The notes under the pieces were generated by a model that was not told the DNA's origin, made no database searches, and saw only the letters and a program-made list of their open reading frames with translations. Of a stretch of 64,000 nucleotides of DNA, positions 21,053 through 34,581 are shown piece after piece. The DNA is from Collybiopsis luxurians FD-317 M1. Taxonomy: Eukaryota; Basidiomycota; Agaricomycetes; Agaricales; Omphalotaceae. The stretch is taken from assembly GCA_000827265.1 (NCBI GenBank), contig KN834750.1, positions 186,001 to 250,000 on the forward strand, in the 5' to 3' direction. Positions within the stretch are counted from its first letter, which is position 1, and every line of letters starts with the position of its first letter. The position numbers were made by a program, and so were the translations under genes.

Positions 21053-21662
21053 GGCGTCTCTTGTTCTTGAGGATAAGGAGGGGTGTCGGAGGTACTTGCA
21101 GCAAAACTTTTTGGGAGCTCGTCGGCTTGAGTTGCTTGGACGGTTAGTAGCACGTGAGTTACGGTGGCTGGAAGCAGCTGTACAGTTACACAGCCACATT
21201 TAAGCGCTCGTTAAGCGCCTACCAACCTTCTTCTGGCCAGCGTTCAGAATCAGAGTGCTGTCTACTACTACTAGCTGTCTTCATTTGTTTTGTGTATTTC
21301 CAGTATCAGAATAATTCCAATGGAGAGTAGGTCAAACACTAGTCCATACGATATGCACTCGAGTGGAATTTCCATCTCGTCTTCCCGAGACAAGAAATGC
21401 GCCGCTCGAGTATTTAATCCAAATTACCGTGAACTATCCAATGGGAGGTAACCTGTGCATGCAAGTGCTCAATATACGTACGCAATACAAGGTTACCGTA
21501 TTCTCGGAGACGAAACCAAACGGCGATGTCCAATCATTGATCATTCCCACAACCCCTTTCAACTGATCGGTATAAAGACTCTATACCGACCCGATATCTT
21601 TCCCCAGTTTCCTTCTCTTTCTCTTTTTCAACTTTTCTTCTTCTCGTCGGTCTCGGTATCCA
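21053..21662. other. Divergent promoter region of RPS19 and the F-box gene
   Basis: About 610 bases. A GGTATAAAG element at about 21569-21577 lies 90 bases before the F-box gene start. No further gene seen. Confidence 0.45.
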
Positions 21663-23084
21663 ATGGAGGATTCTCTAGATGCTAGTTCATCTCCCTCTCA
21701 TCTTCTTATTCCTCCCATTGCCAATGTGCCCCCGGAACTTCTCATCGAGATCTTTGCTTTCTGTGCCTCCGAGGATCCTCTAGCCCCACTCACTCCTCTG
21801 GGCACAGTCTGTCGCTTTTGGAAGAAAGTTGTTGATGAATCCCCTCGCGTTTGGCAGACTGTCATATTGAATGACAAAAGGTCCATCGCTGCCTCGCAAT
21901 CCCAAGCTAGACTTTGGATACAGCGTTCTGCTCCTCTCAAGGTCGATGTTCGACTTGACGTTGAGGATGCAGACAGCATCTTACCTCTTCTAGCTCCTTT
22001 CCTTCCAGTATTTCATCGCTGGAGACAGCTCGACATCACTGGCGCTCGGGAAGAGTCTGTCTGCCTCTCAGACACTTTTTCGCGCCTTGACACCCTGAGC
22101 GATCTTAGCATCTCTGCTTGTGATGATGAGCATGCGGACGGAGCGTGCCGCTCTACGTTTGTCCAATATTCCCCGCTCTGGCCGAACCGAGTAGCCATGA
22201 ACATTTGGCTGACCCAGCTTCCTCAGGCACAGATCATGGCCGTCCTTCCATTCACCTCACTGAGCATTACGGAACAAAGCTTCCGCTCTACGCGACCAGA
22301 TCCTGCTGCTATGTTAAGACTCTTACAATCGTGCCCACAACTCCAGAGCTTCACTCTCAGCGGCTGGATGGATGCCGAAGTTCCAGACTGCCATCCTCTC
22401 CCGATCGTTTCCTTGCCTTCTCTTCACACGATGCATCTACGTAGAACAACTGTTTCGCGCGCGATCCTTTCGCACATCGATGCTCCTGCTCTAACCAAAC
22501 TTTACCTCACTAACTTGAATGTAACTCACCGCATTTCCCCCGAGTTTTTCGAACCTGGCGATAGCGAGGACGAGGCACACGACTTTTCTCAGTCTCCGTG
22601 GAGCGATCAAGCTACTGGTATGGGTTTACGGAATCTCATTTCTCGGTCACATCCTCCCATAAAAACTCTCGAAATGGATTTCAGTGACATGCGGACGAAA
22701 GACTTTATTTACGTCTTTGAGCATCTTACGGAGCTAGAAGACTTTCTCATTGTAGCATCTGACATGTCGAATACGGTGCTAAAGCTGCTGAAACCTTACG
22801 ACGAGGCTGGCTCGATTTCAACTGTTGATGAGGATCCATGCTTTTCTCCATCTCCTTTGCTTTCCGTACGCCTCCCTCACTTGCGGAACTTGGAGCTGTA
22901 CAATTGCCATCGCATCTCGGGTGATACTATAGTTGAAACCCTTCTGCAGCGAGTCAAATATACCGACCGTTTCACACCGGAAGACACTGTACAGGAAGTG
23001 GTTGTCGCCGATTGCGAACAGTTTAGGGCTCAGCACGAAGAGATACTGGTCAAGGAATTGGGAGCTCGTTTCAGATTGGAATAG
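21663..23084 (+). CDS. F-box protein with LRR-like C-terminus
   Basis: Intronless 473-residue protein. The F-box occupies about residues 18-65 (IANVPPELLIEIFAFCA ... LGTVCRFWKKVVDESPRVWQTV), the form common in the large F-box families of Agaricomycetes. The remainder has Leu-rich stretches with weak LRR periodicity (LRNLELYNCHRISGDTIVETLL). F-box proteins recruit substrates to SCF ubiquitin ligases through Skp1; the substrate here is unknown. Confidence 0.85.
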   Translation: MEDSLDASSSPSHLLIPPIANVPPELLIEIFAFCASEDPLAPLTPLGTVCRFWKKVVDESPRVWQTVILNDKRSIAASQSQARLWIQRSAPLKVDVRLDVEDADSILPLLAPFLPVFHRWRQLDITGAREESVCLSDTFSRLDTLSDLSISACDDEHADGACRSTFVQYSPLWPNRVAMNIWLTQLPQAQIMAVLPFTSLSITEQSFRSTRPDPAAMLRLLQSCPQLQSFTLSGWMDAEVPDCHPLPIVSLPSLHTMHLRRTTVSRAILSHIDAPALTKLYLTNLNVTHRISPEFFEPGDSEDEAHDFSQSPWSDQATGMGLRNLISRSHPPIKTLEMDFSDMRTKDFIYVFEHLTELEDFLIVASDMSNTVLKLLKPYDEAGSISTVDEDPCFSPSPLLSVRLPHLRNLELYNCHRISGDTIVETLLQRVKYTDRFTPEDTVQEVVVADCEQFRAQHEEILVKELGARFRLE

Positions 23085-24329
23085 GCCTCTAGGATTATTT
23101 TCCTTTTTGGACTTCAATATCTATGGTCTTCATCCATTGCGGACTTTGTATATATCAGGATGTTCATGATCATCATGCTGCTCAACGCTGTACTGATGGA
23201 TTCATTTTTATTTCTATTTTTATTTTTGACCCCTGCAGGCCAGACTCAAACGCTGGTATTCCTTTTTAGCTTACCTCTTCACAGTCCTTACTCGTTATTT
23301 TGATCTATTATTATTGGTCAAACCTTTCGTTCAATCACTTACCAGCTTCACTTCTTGCTTTCCATCATCGGGTTCTCCTACATCTTGATTTGCATTACCG
23401 CATGTCTTTGTTTTTTCTTGCACGTGTATGTCGTTTTACATAGTCTTGAAAGAAAGCCAAATACAGAAATTGACTCAGCTGCTGGCTGTTTCCGCAAGAG
23501 GGAAAGATAACTTTCCGCACAACTTGACAAGCTTTTGATTCGGAAAAAGCACAGTACCGGACATGCTGTTTTTCTGGTAAGTACGTTCTATATGGAACGG
23601 GTAATCAAATTCATTGACTGAGATGCTGTCTCCGAAAAGGAAAAGAATGAGAACATACAGATGCTCGGTACAGCAATAGTTGATTCCAGAAATAACATGG
23701 GAGCTCTATCGTACCGCCTAGTTAATGTGCGAACAGATAGCTAGCGAGGCATCATCTGCTTGGGCTGTTTTGATCGCTTTTCAGCACAGGCAGGACACCC
23801 TAGTACCCGTCTCGAATGCGCGATCGAGACTTTCTCGAGCACTCCGAAATTCATTTGAACAGATGGATCACCTATGCGCGAGGACAGAGTGAAATGCTGT
23901 TAGGCTCTAAGTGCTCGCGGAAAGAACGGTGGGGTTTCATCACGGGGTGAATAGCAAGAACCGAGATTGTCGGTCTTTAAACCCCAGGAGACAATTCAAC
24001 GTTCACGACTCCCAGTAGTTTGGACGATTCTACAGCCACTAACAAAGATGTACGAAGAGCCACATCCGACAACAAGCCAAAGAACACCGGATTTATACTA
24101 TTGAACCAAACATATAGCAGAGGAATAGGGTACGTACATTGGATAGAAAGGTACAGAACACAAGAATAAATAGAACAAACCGAGGCACGCACAGACTTCA
24201 GCAAACAAGATTCGAGAAGGAGATTTTGCGCCTGAAAAATAGGAATAATCGGTGGAATATTTATATCGTTAGAAAGTTCCAGCGTTTAAAATTAGAGCTC
24301 GGTCGGAGCAAACTCGAAAAATCAACGCT
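23085..24329. other. Intergenic region of about 1.2 kb
   Basis: Convergent 3' flanks of the F-box gene and the DUF6533-like gene. AT-rich with TTTTTATTTTTA runs near 23210-23230. No open frame above 75 codons with recognisable content. Confidence 0.4.
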
Positions 24330-25777
24330 CTACTTATGCTGCAGATGATACTGGTCGTATCCAACTTCCCGGTCAACAGTGATTCTGACGCCGTTGGCAC
24401 CATTCGATCCATCAATGGCGATGACCTTGTTATCAGGCTCAGGCTCAGGCCATCCGGGTTCGGTTTTAGCGGGACGCATATCATCGAGGTTGTAAGTATG
24501 CGCCGAATTGGGGTTAGGTTGCCCTGCTGAGCGAGTGGAAATGACATGCGTTGTACGGGAGGAATTCTGTCCAGAAGAAACACTTCCCCCGGTAAAGGCA
24601 CCTCCAGAAGCGAGAGAGCCACGGATGTTGAGGATGATTCGAAGAGTCATTGAGGTCGTGAGCACTGCCGCCATGCTAGTGTATGGGAAAGATCAATGAG
24701 ATGCTGTGAAATGATGTTTGACCGGAACTACCTAGTGACGATGGTCTTGACGGGGTCGTCAATACCTGTGGGCTTCATGATGAACCAGAAGAGCATGTTG
24801 ACCATGTTAACACCCCAGATAGCCTGGTTAAAGACAGGTAGTGAGCACTGTGATTCCTATGATCCAAGGGTAATTACTTACTCCGTAGAGATTAAGACCA
24901 TCACGAAGCATCAATTTCCAGGGGGTCAAACGCTTGACATGGAGCGACACAATTGATCTTTTCAATGCCAAAGCAAACTGGACATATGATTGAGCGGATA
25001 TGAACGACCACAAGATGAGATTGTCTCCGTACCGACGTAGTGTAAAGGAGTGTGGGGGCAAGCCAGTAAATTCCAACCCAGTTGTGCTTCGGGCCTGCGA
25101 TGCAGCCTTGTCCGACATCAAGTGGAACAGCTGAAATGCAAGCCGGGCGTCAACACAGCTCCGGGCTGTACGGAAGAAGAGCAACATACAGCGATAGAAA
25201 CCGCAACAAATTGCAGTAACGACGATTTGGATAGCGAAAAGAGAGCCCATTAAAGCAAGAACTGGTCTGCTCTTGTCATAGATAGCACGGATTCGAATGA
25301 CATGGACGGCTGTTTAAAAAGTTAGAGAGAGGTATATATATAACGCAGGGTTCTGACCAGAAGCGGCAGCAAGTAAGATAGCCGTGCAAATTGGCTCAAA
25401 CAAAAAGAACTTGCGGCAAGTCTAAATGGGAGAGCAGTGAGAAGGATCAAGTACGTTGAGATTTTCACGATACATACTGCCTGAGACCAGTTGGTATCGA
25501 AGAAAGCGACGGCTAAGATTGTGTTAGATTTCGGATAAATCTCATGGTAAATCCACCTACCGACAACGGTAAACTCAAGGGGCATGAAAATTCTAAGGAA
25601 GTGGAATAAAATTTTGAGGACGGGCCATTCGCCGCTCTTCATCAATCTCCAGGTTCTAGGGGAAAGGACAAGTGTATCCCATGCTGCTACGGTAAGAGTA
25701 CAAACGAGGAAGTATTTCTGAGCGCTGAGATGGGGAGGAAGGTCGAGTGAAGGGGGTAGCTGGGTAGAATTGGACAT
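24330..25777 (-). CDS. DUF6533-like multi-pass membrane protein
   Basis: Agaricomycete-type integral membrane protein of unknown function. It starts at 25777. The N-terminus has the DUF6533-like segment KYFLVCTLTVAAWDTLVLSP ... RLMKSGEWPVLKILFHFLR, followed by EFTVV and, after an intron, AVAFFDTNWSQ, TCRKFFLFEPICTAILLAAAS and AVHVIRIRAIYDKSRPVLALMGSLFAIQIVVTA. Further membrane segments precede a cytosolic tail rich in Ser, Pro and Gly that ends at 24330. At least six short introns are required, for example GTAAGTAATTACCC after DGLNLYG near 24880 and one near 24732. It is divergent from the next gene with only 122 bases between start codons. Confidence 0.75.
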
Positions 25778-25899
25778 GATGGGGGTTAGGGAAAGAAAGA
25801 GGAATAGCGATCTGCTGAGTTAAATAAATTGCCGGCCGAATGGATCAGACTTGTCCAAATTTGGCAACTGCTACATTCTGAGCTCAGCTTGGCTCTGCC
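25778..25899. promoter_or_regulatory. Compact bidirectional promoter (122 bp)
   Basis: The only DNA between the start codons of the DUF6533-like gene (minus) and the single-pass membrane protein gene (plus). It contains CT-rich tracts and no clear TATA for the plus gene. Confidence 0.5.
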
Positions 25900-26768
25900 A
25901 TGTCCTCAGCGTCAGCCTCGCCATCGCCCTCGTCGGCGGCCCCACCTCAGGGCTCTTCCTCTACCAGCCAAGGAAATCTCTATCTTTTTACTTTCCTGTC
26001 CACCCTTTTGGCAAGTCCCCACAGCTTTTGGTTTTTCCTCCAACTACTTACTGACTTGTTCTCCATAGGTCCTGCTATTAATCTCCTGTTCCATCGTATT
26101 CAGGTCCTTTATTCTGCGCAGGAGATATCAGCGTCGCCTTGCGGAAGCCTTAGCCACAGGTGCCATTCTCGCTCCACGAACGCAGGGATCCCGTCGAAAG
26201 AGGTTCAGGACACGCCCAAAATTCTTCGACACTTGGCTTTCGGAGGCAGGGAGCAGCGTGACATGGTCCGATTTAATGGTACTTAACAGTTCTCTAGTTT
26301 ATCTTTCTCTCAATAAATCTAACATTTCTACGCTAACAGCCCGTCTCAGTGCTTCCCATTAAAGGAAAGAAAAAAGCAAAAGAGACAGTTGAGTCGGAAA
26401 AGCCAGAGGATCCTCGGACAGAAGCAGTCCTTCATCGTATCTTTACCGCCCATTTTCTCCAGCCTGATCGCAATTCCAATAATTCTCGTTTACGACGCAG
26501 ATCTAACCCAGACGCCGACAGTGTTCCTTCCAGTCCTGTGAGCCCCACTACCCCCACTCCTGTCCAGGAAAAGCCAGACCCCATCTCGGATGCCAGCCCC
26601 ACTCAGTCCCGAAAGAACGTAGTTCAAGTCGCTGTACTGATTGCAATGCCTTCACCACGTAACTTAAATCAGTCCCCCATACAACCTCAGCAGCATGAAG
26701 ACGAGATTCCTGAAGTAGCATTTGGTGTCACTCGATTACACTACAAAGTCAAAGAGGTTGATTCCTAA
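25900..26768 (+). CDS. Single-pass membrane protein, basic juxtamembrane region, unknown function
   Basis: Exons 25900..26010, 26069..26278, 26340..26768; 249 residues. The first intron starts with GC (GCAAGT at 26011). Only this choice joins LYLFTFLSTLL to VLLLISCSIVFRSFIL, making one continuous membrane helix followed by RRRYQRRLAEAL. A GT donor two codons later would shift the frame. The rest is hydrophilic, with a KGKKKAKE basic patch and a Ser/Pro/Thr-rich disordered region, and ends FGVTRLHYKVKEVDS. No family recognised; topology suggests an N-out or type III anchor with a cytosolic tail. Confidence 0.75.
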
Positions 26769-27963
26769 CCCCCGCTTTCCTGCAACACTATCATATGTTG
26801 TACTTTAAACTTCCCTCAAGTGTATTAATACCCCCGCCTATCATCGTAGTTGAATCGTCATGCATATCTTGTATCCTGTGTCCTTGCCGTCTTAGGAATG
26901 AACCAGTATACCGGACATCTTGACCTGGGATATATTACTTTGACGCTTCTCAGGCTCAGAACTCTTCAATTTAGGTCACCATCGACGGTTTCAAGGGCGA
27001 GTGTCGCATAGGCAACTTGCAAGTACACGCCTGAATGAGACCTCGAAATTCATGGTCCACGTCCAACTATGTATATCATGATCATCTACGTGATTGACAG
27101 ACTGATGAAGCAGCCCCTGCAGCAGCTGATAAATAATAATTAGCCTCCACGACTACATCGTAAAAGTATGTGGTCGGTTTCCTTTCGCCTTACCTCAAGA
27201 TAGAAAAAGGTTTAGACACTGATGTCGGACGAACCGTGGTCCAATGAATGTTACTTACCGCCTTGCCTCTGGTCTACGGCGATTGATGGTCTGATAGTTG
27301 GGCATCCACTGCCGATATCTCAGTTACTGCAATATACATCATGATACGGCGGAGAAAATGGCACGTCAAGGCGTCACCCTGTCTCAGCTCCTGCCACTGA
27401 ATTTTTGACTAGGTTGACGGTCGTCTTTTACGTTTGAGCTTCCCTCTGGGTCACTAGCTTCAGCTCTTTGACACACATGATTAAACAGACTCTCGCCTGG
27501 TTGCATATGGAACTATCAGTCTCTCCAGCCCTTACTCAGCGCACATGCAAGCCAGGGTAGTTTTACAGACCTTGATTCCAAGCTTAAACATTCGGAACCG
27601 ACAAGCATTGATTTAAGTTAGGGCGGAGATTTTCCAGGATAATTCCCGGAAGGATGGTGCAGAAGAAATCAGATAATTTTCCATTGCTAAATCAAAGAAA
27701 AGTATCATGCGACGCCTCACATCTTTCTTGGTCCATTCTTGGTTCATTCCAGTTAACATTGCGACCGCCCGCACAAGCTACGAAATTTTGCCTTCCGTCT
27801 CGGTTCTACTCGACATCAATACAAGGAGGAGTTTTGTAGCAGAATTTTCGGAGATGAACAAGAAGAACTGCGACGTTTTCATGGTCACAAGAGGACACTG
27901 TCGCCGCAAGAGCTAGGTATAAGAAGGAGTATACGTACTTTAACATCCAGCAGTCTCGTCAAC
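26769..27963. other. Upstream region of the GH11 xylanase
   Basis: About 1.2 kb without supported genes. A GGTATAAGAAGG element at about 27915 lies 50 bases before the xylanase ATG. Small open frames at 27654-27916 look like chance. Confidence 0.45.
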
Positions 27964-28998
<1,035 letters not shown>

Positions 28999-29582
28999 AC
29001 CTATCAGTAGAGGCGAAAATCTTTACAATGTTGATCACAAAGAATGTCGAAGAAATTTTATTACATAAATACAAACCCGACACGCTTTTACATAGGCGTG
29101 AATAAGAAATTGTCAGAAAGTGCGTCCGGTATGCCATACGAAAACATGATAACTTGGATAGCAAAGAGCAATGATAGACAAATACTACGTGGATGAAATT
29201 TCGGGAAGGGGACATTGTTGATGCAATGCGACATGCCAGTGAACAGAGTAATGTTAAGGCGAGAAGGGAGGGAAGAGTGATAGTAGGAATATGAGGAGTA
29301 AGATTGATAAGAGGAATTGAAGTGAGCGAGACGAACCCAATACATGCAGTGGTACAGGTACAAATGGACACGAGATTACAAACGTTCCCGAACGCGGTTC
29401 TGCGGAATGACGAAAGCAAACGATAGATAGCGAGTGAAGACACAAGAGATAAAGATGCATATATGTACGGCGAACGGTGGAACGAAATTAAGAAATGAGT
29501 GATCGATGATTAGTCCTTTATGTGGTAAAAGATACGGTAAGACCAAATAACCCGAAGAATACACTTGTCTCTATAAAGGGGT
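28999..29582. other. 3' flanks of the xylanase and MPS1 genes
   Basis: Convergent intergenic region. Minus-strand open frames here are hydrophobic and overlapping, and lack splice or start support. Confidence 0.4.
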
Positions 29583-32500
29583 TTACTTTTCTTGCACAGA
29601 GCGCAGCTCCTTAATGAGCATCTAAACATTGGTAGAAAACTATCAGCTTGATGTGTTCAAAGTCAACTCGAAACATACCTCGGCTTTATTCTGCAGTCCC
29701 ATCGGATCGTCGTCAAAGGTCTTCCCCGCTTGCCCAAGTTGGATACCATACTTGATTAACTGACTCATGTAAAACGGGTTGATAATAGCTTCATCAAGTC
29801 CGAGTAGCTCTCGTGCTGAGGGCAGAGGAGGAGGAGGAGGAGCTATAAAAAGTAGATGCGAATCAACTGGGCCGAAGAGGAACAGCAAGCCAACAGAACT
29901 TACGCTCTTTCATCGCCAGCCAATCCTCTTGAAGTAGTTCGGGAATAGTCATTCTCTTCCTGGGATCCCGGTCAAAGCAACTCTTCATGTTCTGAATCAC
30001 ATCCGATCGCACATGTCTGCGCAAATGTTCCAGCCTCCTGATCTCACCGTTAGAAGATTTCGCAACGGGTACGGCGTATTCGGGGAATGGGATATTAAAG
30101 GTGGTGTCCGGAATAGCCTTCATCTTCTGGTAGACACCTAAGTGGGAGAAGGGGGTGGAGCCATAGATCATTTGGTACAGGATACATCCCAAAGACCAAA
30201 CATCGCTAGAACGCCCGACCTTAAGCCGTCGCATCCCTTCGGGAAGTTCAATGGCCTCTGGGGACATATAGTTCAAGGTACCAATCTGTTGTGGAGAGTT
30301 ATTGAGTGGCGAAACTGACGAAGTTGAGACAAAGTTTACCTGATGATCTCGTTGAATGTTTGTGGTATCATTAGCAATGGCATTGGCAATACCGAAGTCG
30401 ATTAGCTTCAGTTGTCCTCTTACTAAGACAAAGTTGCCAGGCTTGAGATCAGAATGTACAATTTTCTCATCGTGAATGACTTGTACTGCTTGAAGCATCT
30501 GGAAAAACGTAGAACGAAGCTTCAGATTGGTTGTTCCAAGACGTCATTGACGAAGACAGACCTGTTGCCAGTAATATGCAATCCAAATCATGTCTAATCC
30601 TTCCTGGCTCCGTTCGCTGATGAGTCGAGCAAGATCAATTTCCCCGCACTCCATCACCAGTAGAAGATGTCCTTTGCTTCCTCCGGGTCCGGCTTTAACT
30701 TCACTGTCGATCAATCGGATAATCCTGGAGTTGCCGTCTAAACGTTTGAGTAAGGCAATTTCGTTCATGTAACCAGCCAGGGTTTCCGAGTCGGTCTTGT
30801 CTAAAGCCACCTTTTTGATTGCAAACATTTCGTTGGCGTAGGTGATAACACGGAACACACGCGACGATCCTCCTTTGCCAATCATGTCCAAACGGGCGTA
30901 GACTTTCTTATTCACCTGTAGGGAGGCCATCAAGATTCGATCGTTACAACTTTAAAAACGATTATAATGTACCATTATGTGTCGATTTAGACCCGGCGGC
31001 TGTTGCTGAGCAGCCTGATTGGGAGGTGGGGGAGCTGGTCCTTTCGCCTGAGGTATCTGCACAAGTGCAGCCTGAGACTGCTGGGATCGCCCGCGTTCTC
31101 TTTTTGTGTCCCTTTCACGAGCCTTCTCGTCGTTTCCTTGTACTTCATAGCCATCCCCGCTGTTTCGGTCTCCAGCTGTCCAAGTTTTCCCTGGAACATT
31201 GGGCACAGCGTTAGCTTGCAGCGAGCCACTGCCTGTTGCAGGCTCTGGTGCAGTTGGACTGCGCCTGTGCTTGACAGCCGCAATGGCGGCACCTTTGTCA
31301 TTTGGCGTATGCGAAGTTGCCGCAGAAAGCCCTTTCAGGGATGGCGAGCGACGGGCAGGTATTTCCTTCACTGCAGGAGAACTCGCGCCAGTGGAAATGC
31401 CACGAAGAGTATCCGAGTCACGCCGTTTATGGGTTGCATGTGAAGCTCGCATCGGTGGCTGATGATTTGGAGGGTTGTGTGGGGGAGAGGGTGTGTGGCG
31501 GGTCCTAAGCTGGTACTCGTCCCGACCATATTCTTGGTAACCTTGGGCAAAAAGTCAAGTGAGAATAATGAGGCACAGACTGAAGACTTACCCTTTTTAT
31601 CTTCCTGTCGTTCGTCTCCAATCCGTCGAGGAGGTATTGTCGGGAGCTCTCTACGCAGGCCGAGACTACTTCCCGGTCTTGAGGTCTGACGATATGAGGG
31701 ATGGGCATACTGTGCAGGTGCGTGAGGATCGTCGTCATGTACTAGGGCATCATCAGCAAAAATTGTTAGGATTTTCGAAATCGACTAACGCAGAGCATCA
31801 CTCAAGCTAGCTGAGCGACGAGGTCGCGTGCCTATTGGCTCGCCCGAAGGCTGTACCCCAGCACTATGAGGTGGGACGTCGCGGGAGGTCAGGAATTGCG
31901 GCATTCCTTCATCATCTTCTGCAACACTATAAGAGGTAAGGAAATGGAAGAACCAAAAAGAGCGCACCTGGATCCGTTTCTAATCCATCTACCAGCCCAT
32001 GGCCAAGATCCCCATAACCACTATAAGCGTCTTCGCCGCCATCACTCTCTGCTTCGGTGCCAACCTCTGATATCCGATCGATTGGAGGTTTTGACCCACT
32101 TCCTTTCATTGCCATCCAAGTAGATGAAGACAAAACACGCTGTGGGGCATCAACCAATGGCCGTGAAAGGCTTCCTAAAGATTGGCTGCCGTATGCAGAT
32201 CGGGATGGTAGGCCGAGACGCGATGAAGTCGAAGCAGCTGGCGGTCGAGAGCCGTAGAGATCTTCAACAGTAGGAATAGTGTTTTCTTTTTCTTCTAATT
32301 CTGTCGAGGCAAGTTTCGCTCGAAGCTCCTCGGTATGCCGTTTTTGACGAGACTCGTAATGGTCTATTCTAGCTCGAGGCAAATTACGAATTGGCGGACC
32401 AACATTGAGATTCTCTGCTGTGGTTGTGGTAGGAATAGGGCCGGAAGCCACTCGAAGAAATGGTCTAGCAGAGTTGGCAGAAGGACCCTGAGGTCTTTCG

Positions 32501-32838
32501 CGGTCTGACGAAGCGGTTGATGGGCCATTGAGCACAGGGTATGCACTCTCCGAGCGAGATAAGGATGCGCGTCTGGGTTGCGGACTGGTAGCTTTCAACA
32601 TGTCCATGTGTTCTATACCAGTCAAATCTTTGGGTGGCGAAGAGAGTGAGGACCTTGGTGAAGTCCGAGAGCCTTTCGAGTTACGAACAATGTTGCCGTC
32701 CTCATCATAGCCGTAGTCAAAAGAAAGGTCCTCTATAACTGAAGACTCGCTCGAAGAAGGTGAAGCCGAGGGCGTCCTTGAATGCTGCCCCGTTGGTGAC
32801 GGGGAAGCATAATCGGGGGGCATTAATGAGGAGGACAT
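29583..32838 (-). CDS. MPS1: Mps1/TTK-type dual-specificity protein kinase
   Basis: Spindle-checkpoint kinase that acts at kinetochores and, in yeasts, in spindle-pole duplication. It is read in at least nine exons; the first is 32838..31968. The long N-terminal half is Ser/Pro-rich and disordered. The kinase domain begins at VYARLDMIGKGGSSRVFRV, with the Lys in AIKKV, the catalytic loop IVHSDLKPGNFVL, the IDFGIANAI metal motif, and GTLNYMSPEAIEL instead of APE. The C-lobe ends RMTIPELLQEDWLAMK. A short C-terminal extension (ARELLGLDEAIINPFYMSQL ... LIKELRSVQEK) follows over two exons. HSDLKPxNF and IGKGGSSRV are the hallmarks of this family. An in-frame upstream ATG at 32892 is possible. Confidence 0.9.
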
Positions 32839-33028
32839 TGAAGTTGAAGGACGAAATAGCCACAAAGATTCAAAATGTTCAACGTTCAACACGAGGCCAC
32901 CAACAATACGCGATCACGTGCATACTTACGTACACGGGATGCACGAGGCCGAAGCACGCGTTTCACCTCTAAATACAGTCCATTGCATAAGTACAATATA
33001 GATAGTACACTTATTAGTACACAGAAGA

Positions 33029-34581
33029 TTAGAGGGAGTGTTCATGTTGACCCTCCAAAGTAGCAGCAATCATCTTGAGGAGATGGGCGTGGGTCTGCGC
33101 ACGGCGGACACTCGTCTTAACTAGCTCGCGCTCCATCATAATCTCCGCCCGCTCCTGGAACTGTGCAATGGCAGAAGTGCTGACCTCGGCTAGCGTGGTC
33201 TGCATATGCGCGTTGCATGCTTTGATGATTCGATCCTGCATGGGACCGACGACAGACTCAGTGTAATTCACAGCAACGTCGTTCGCTGCTGTATCCACCA
33301 TCTCGTTGCAAGCCGTGAGGACAGCCTCCTGGGCAACCCTAAACGCTTCTTGGACCTTCGAAGTGATTTCTTCTCGGACCTTTGTCGATATGGTATTAGC
33401 GACTACTGTGGTCAATTGTGTCTTGACCTCATTGTTCATCGCATCCTTGAGATACTCCTCAGCCGATTGATAAAATTCCTGCGATACCTCGTTAACAACG
33501 TGATTGGAGGTCGTCTCGGCGAGAGCACTGAAAGCAGATTTGAAAGCAGCTCCCTCCCCAACTGCTCCGAGGACTGCGTTTGAATCAGTCTCGGTAACGA
33601 CTACATAAAACCATTAATGGACAATATTTATGAGCATTCGTCGCAGACTAGCTTACCTTTAAACTTTAACCATGGCGCTTCAGAGAAAAACCCCGATAAG
33701 TCTGTCATATCAGCGTCCACCTTGACGCCGAGCGTGCCACCATACACATAGAGATAACGACTGAGGTCCAAGGATGATGTAACCAGTTTCCTTGAGTCGT
33801 CTTCACATTCCACGTGAAGAACGAATCCTTCCAACCTGACGTTCCTACAAGCCGAAAAGAATCCCTGGCGTCCCCAGACGAGTTTGCCGTTGACAATGCC
33901 GATGCAAGGATCAAGGTCCAGCTGTGAGCGTACGCGGCCCTGCTCGCCTGCTCTTCGGGACTCAGCATGAAGCACAGAACTTTCCAAGTGTAACGTGTCT
34001 CCAACGCTGAACTTGAAATAGGAAGAAGATCGTTCTGAGTAAGTTCTACAACCACGATGATAAATCTTAGTATATTCCGTCATACACCAAGAACTCACTT
34101 TCTCCTGCTCGACTTGGTAAATGTTCTGTATTCCTGAGCGAAACTGGCATCGTATGACACTGACAGGTTTGAGTGGACTCTACAAAAGCAAATTAGTGTC
34201 GATCCAAGCCATGCTCATCATAACTTACACAGGAGGGGTGACTGGACGAATTCCTACCGAGCTCGCGGGACTGCGGGGACGAGACGGAGTTCGGGTACGA
34301 GATACATAAACGAGTTTCCCGCCCCTGACTTGAATATTTGTGCTGAGGTCAATCTGGTCGTTCAGCCATTGCCCGTTGTGCTTTAGTTCTCCGAATAGAT
34401 CCGATCCACTGAGGGAGGTATTCCGTGCAGCTGAAAACCCTTCGCGGCCGCCCCAGTAGAATTTACCGTTGGTAGCGCCTAGGCATGAATCCAGATTTAT
34501 CGATAAATTCTTGCCACCTTGTCTGACGGTCAGAAGGGTCCCGATAATTCGAGGGTTCTGATAAGTTCTGTCGAACGGCAT
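33029..34581 (-). CDS. CVNH-helix protein C (two CVNH-like domains plus helical C-terminus)
   Basis: Exons on the minus strand: 34581..34229, 34179..34099, 34045..33657, 33600..33029; 464 residues. Intron positions and phases equal those of genes A and B. The first domain has MPFDRTYQNP, NGKFYWGGREGFS and IDLSTNIQ. The second has AESRR, LDPCIGIVNGKLVWG, CRNVRLEG, VECED and LDLSRYLYVYGGTLGVKV. The linker lacks the PPxY motif of A and B and reads SYDASFAQEYRTF. The helical part keeps ESVVGPMQDRIIKACNAHMQ, FQERAEIMMEREL and RRAQTHAHLLKM. The last seven residues (GQHEHSL) differ from the LKYGF/LQFGF ends of A and B, which suggests a small frameshift near the end. Confidence 0.84.

Noticed and set aside
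31003..31443. 146-codon plus-strand open frame
   Set aside because: Antisense to the Ser/Pro-rich region of MPS1.
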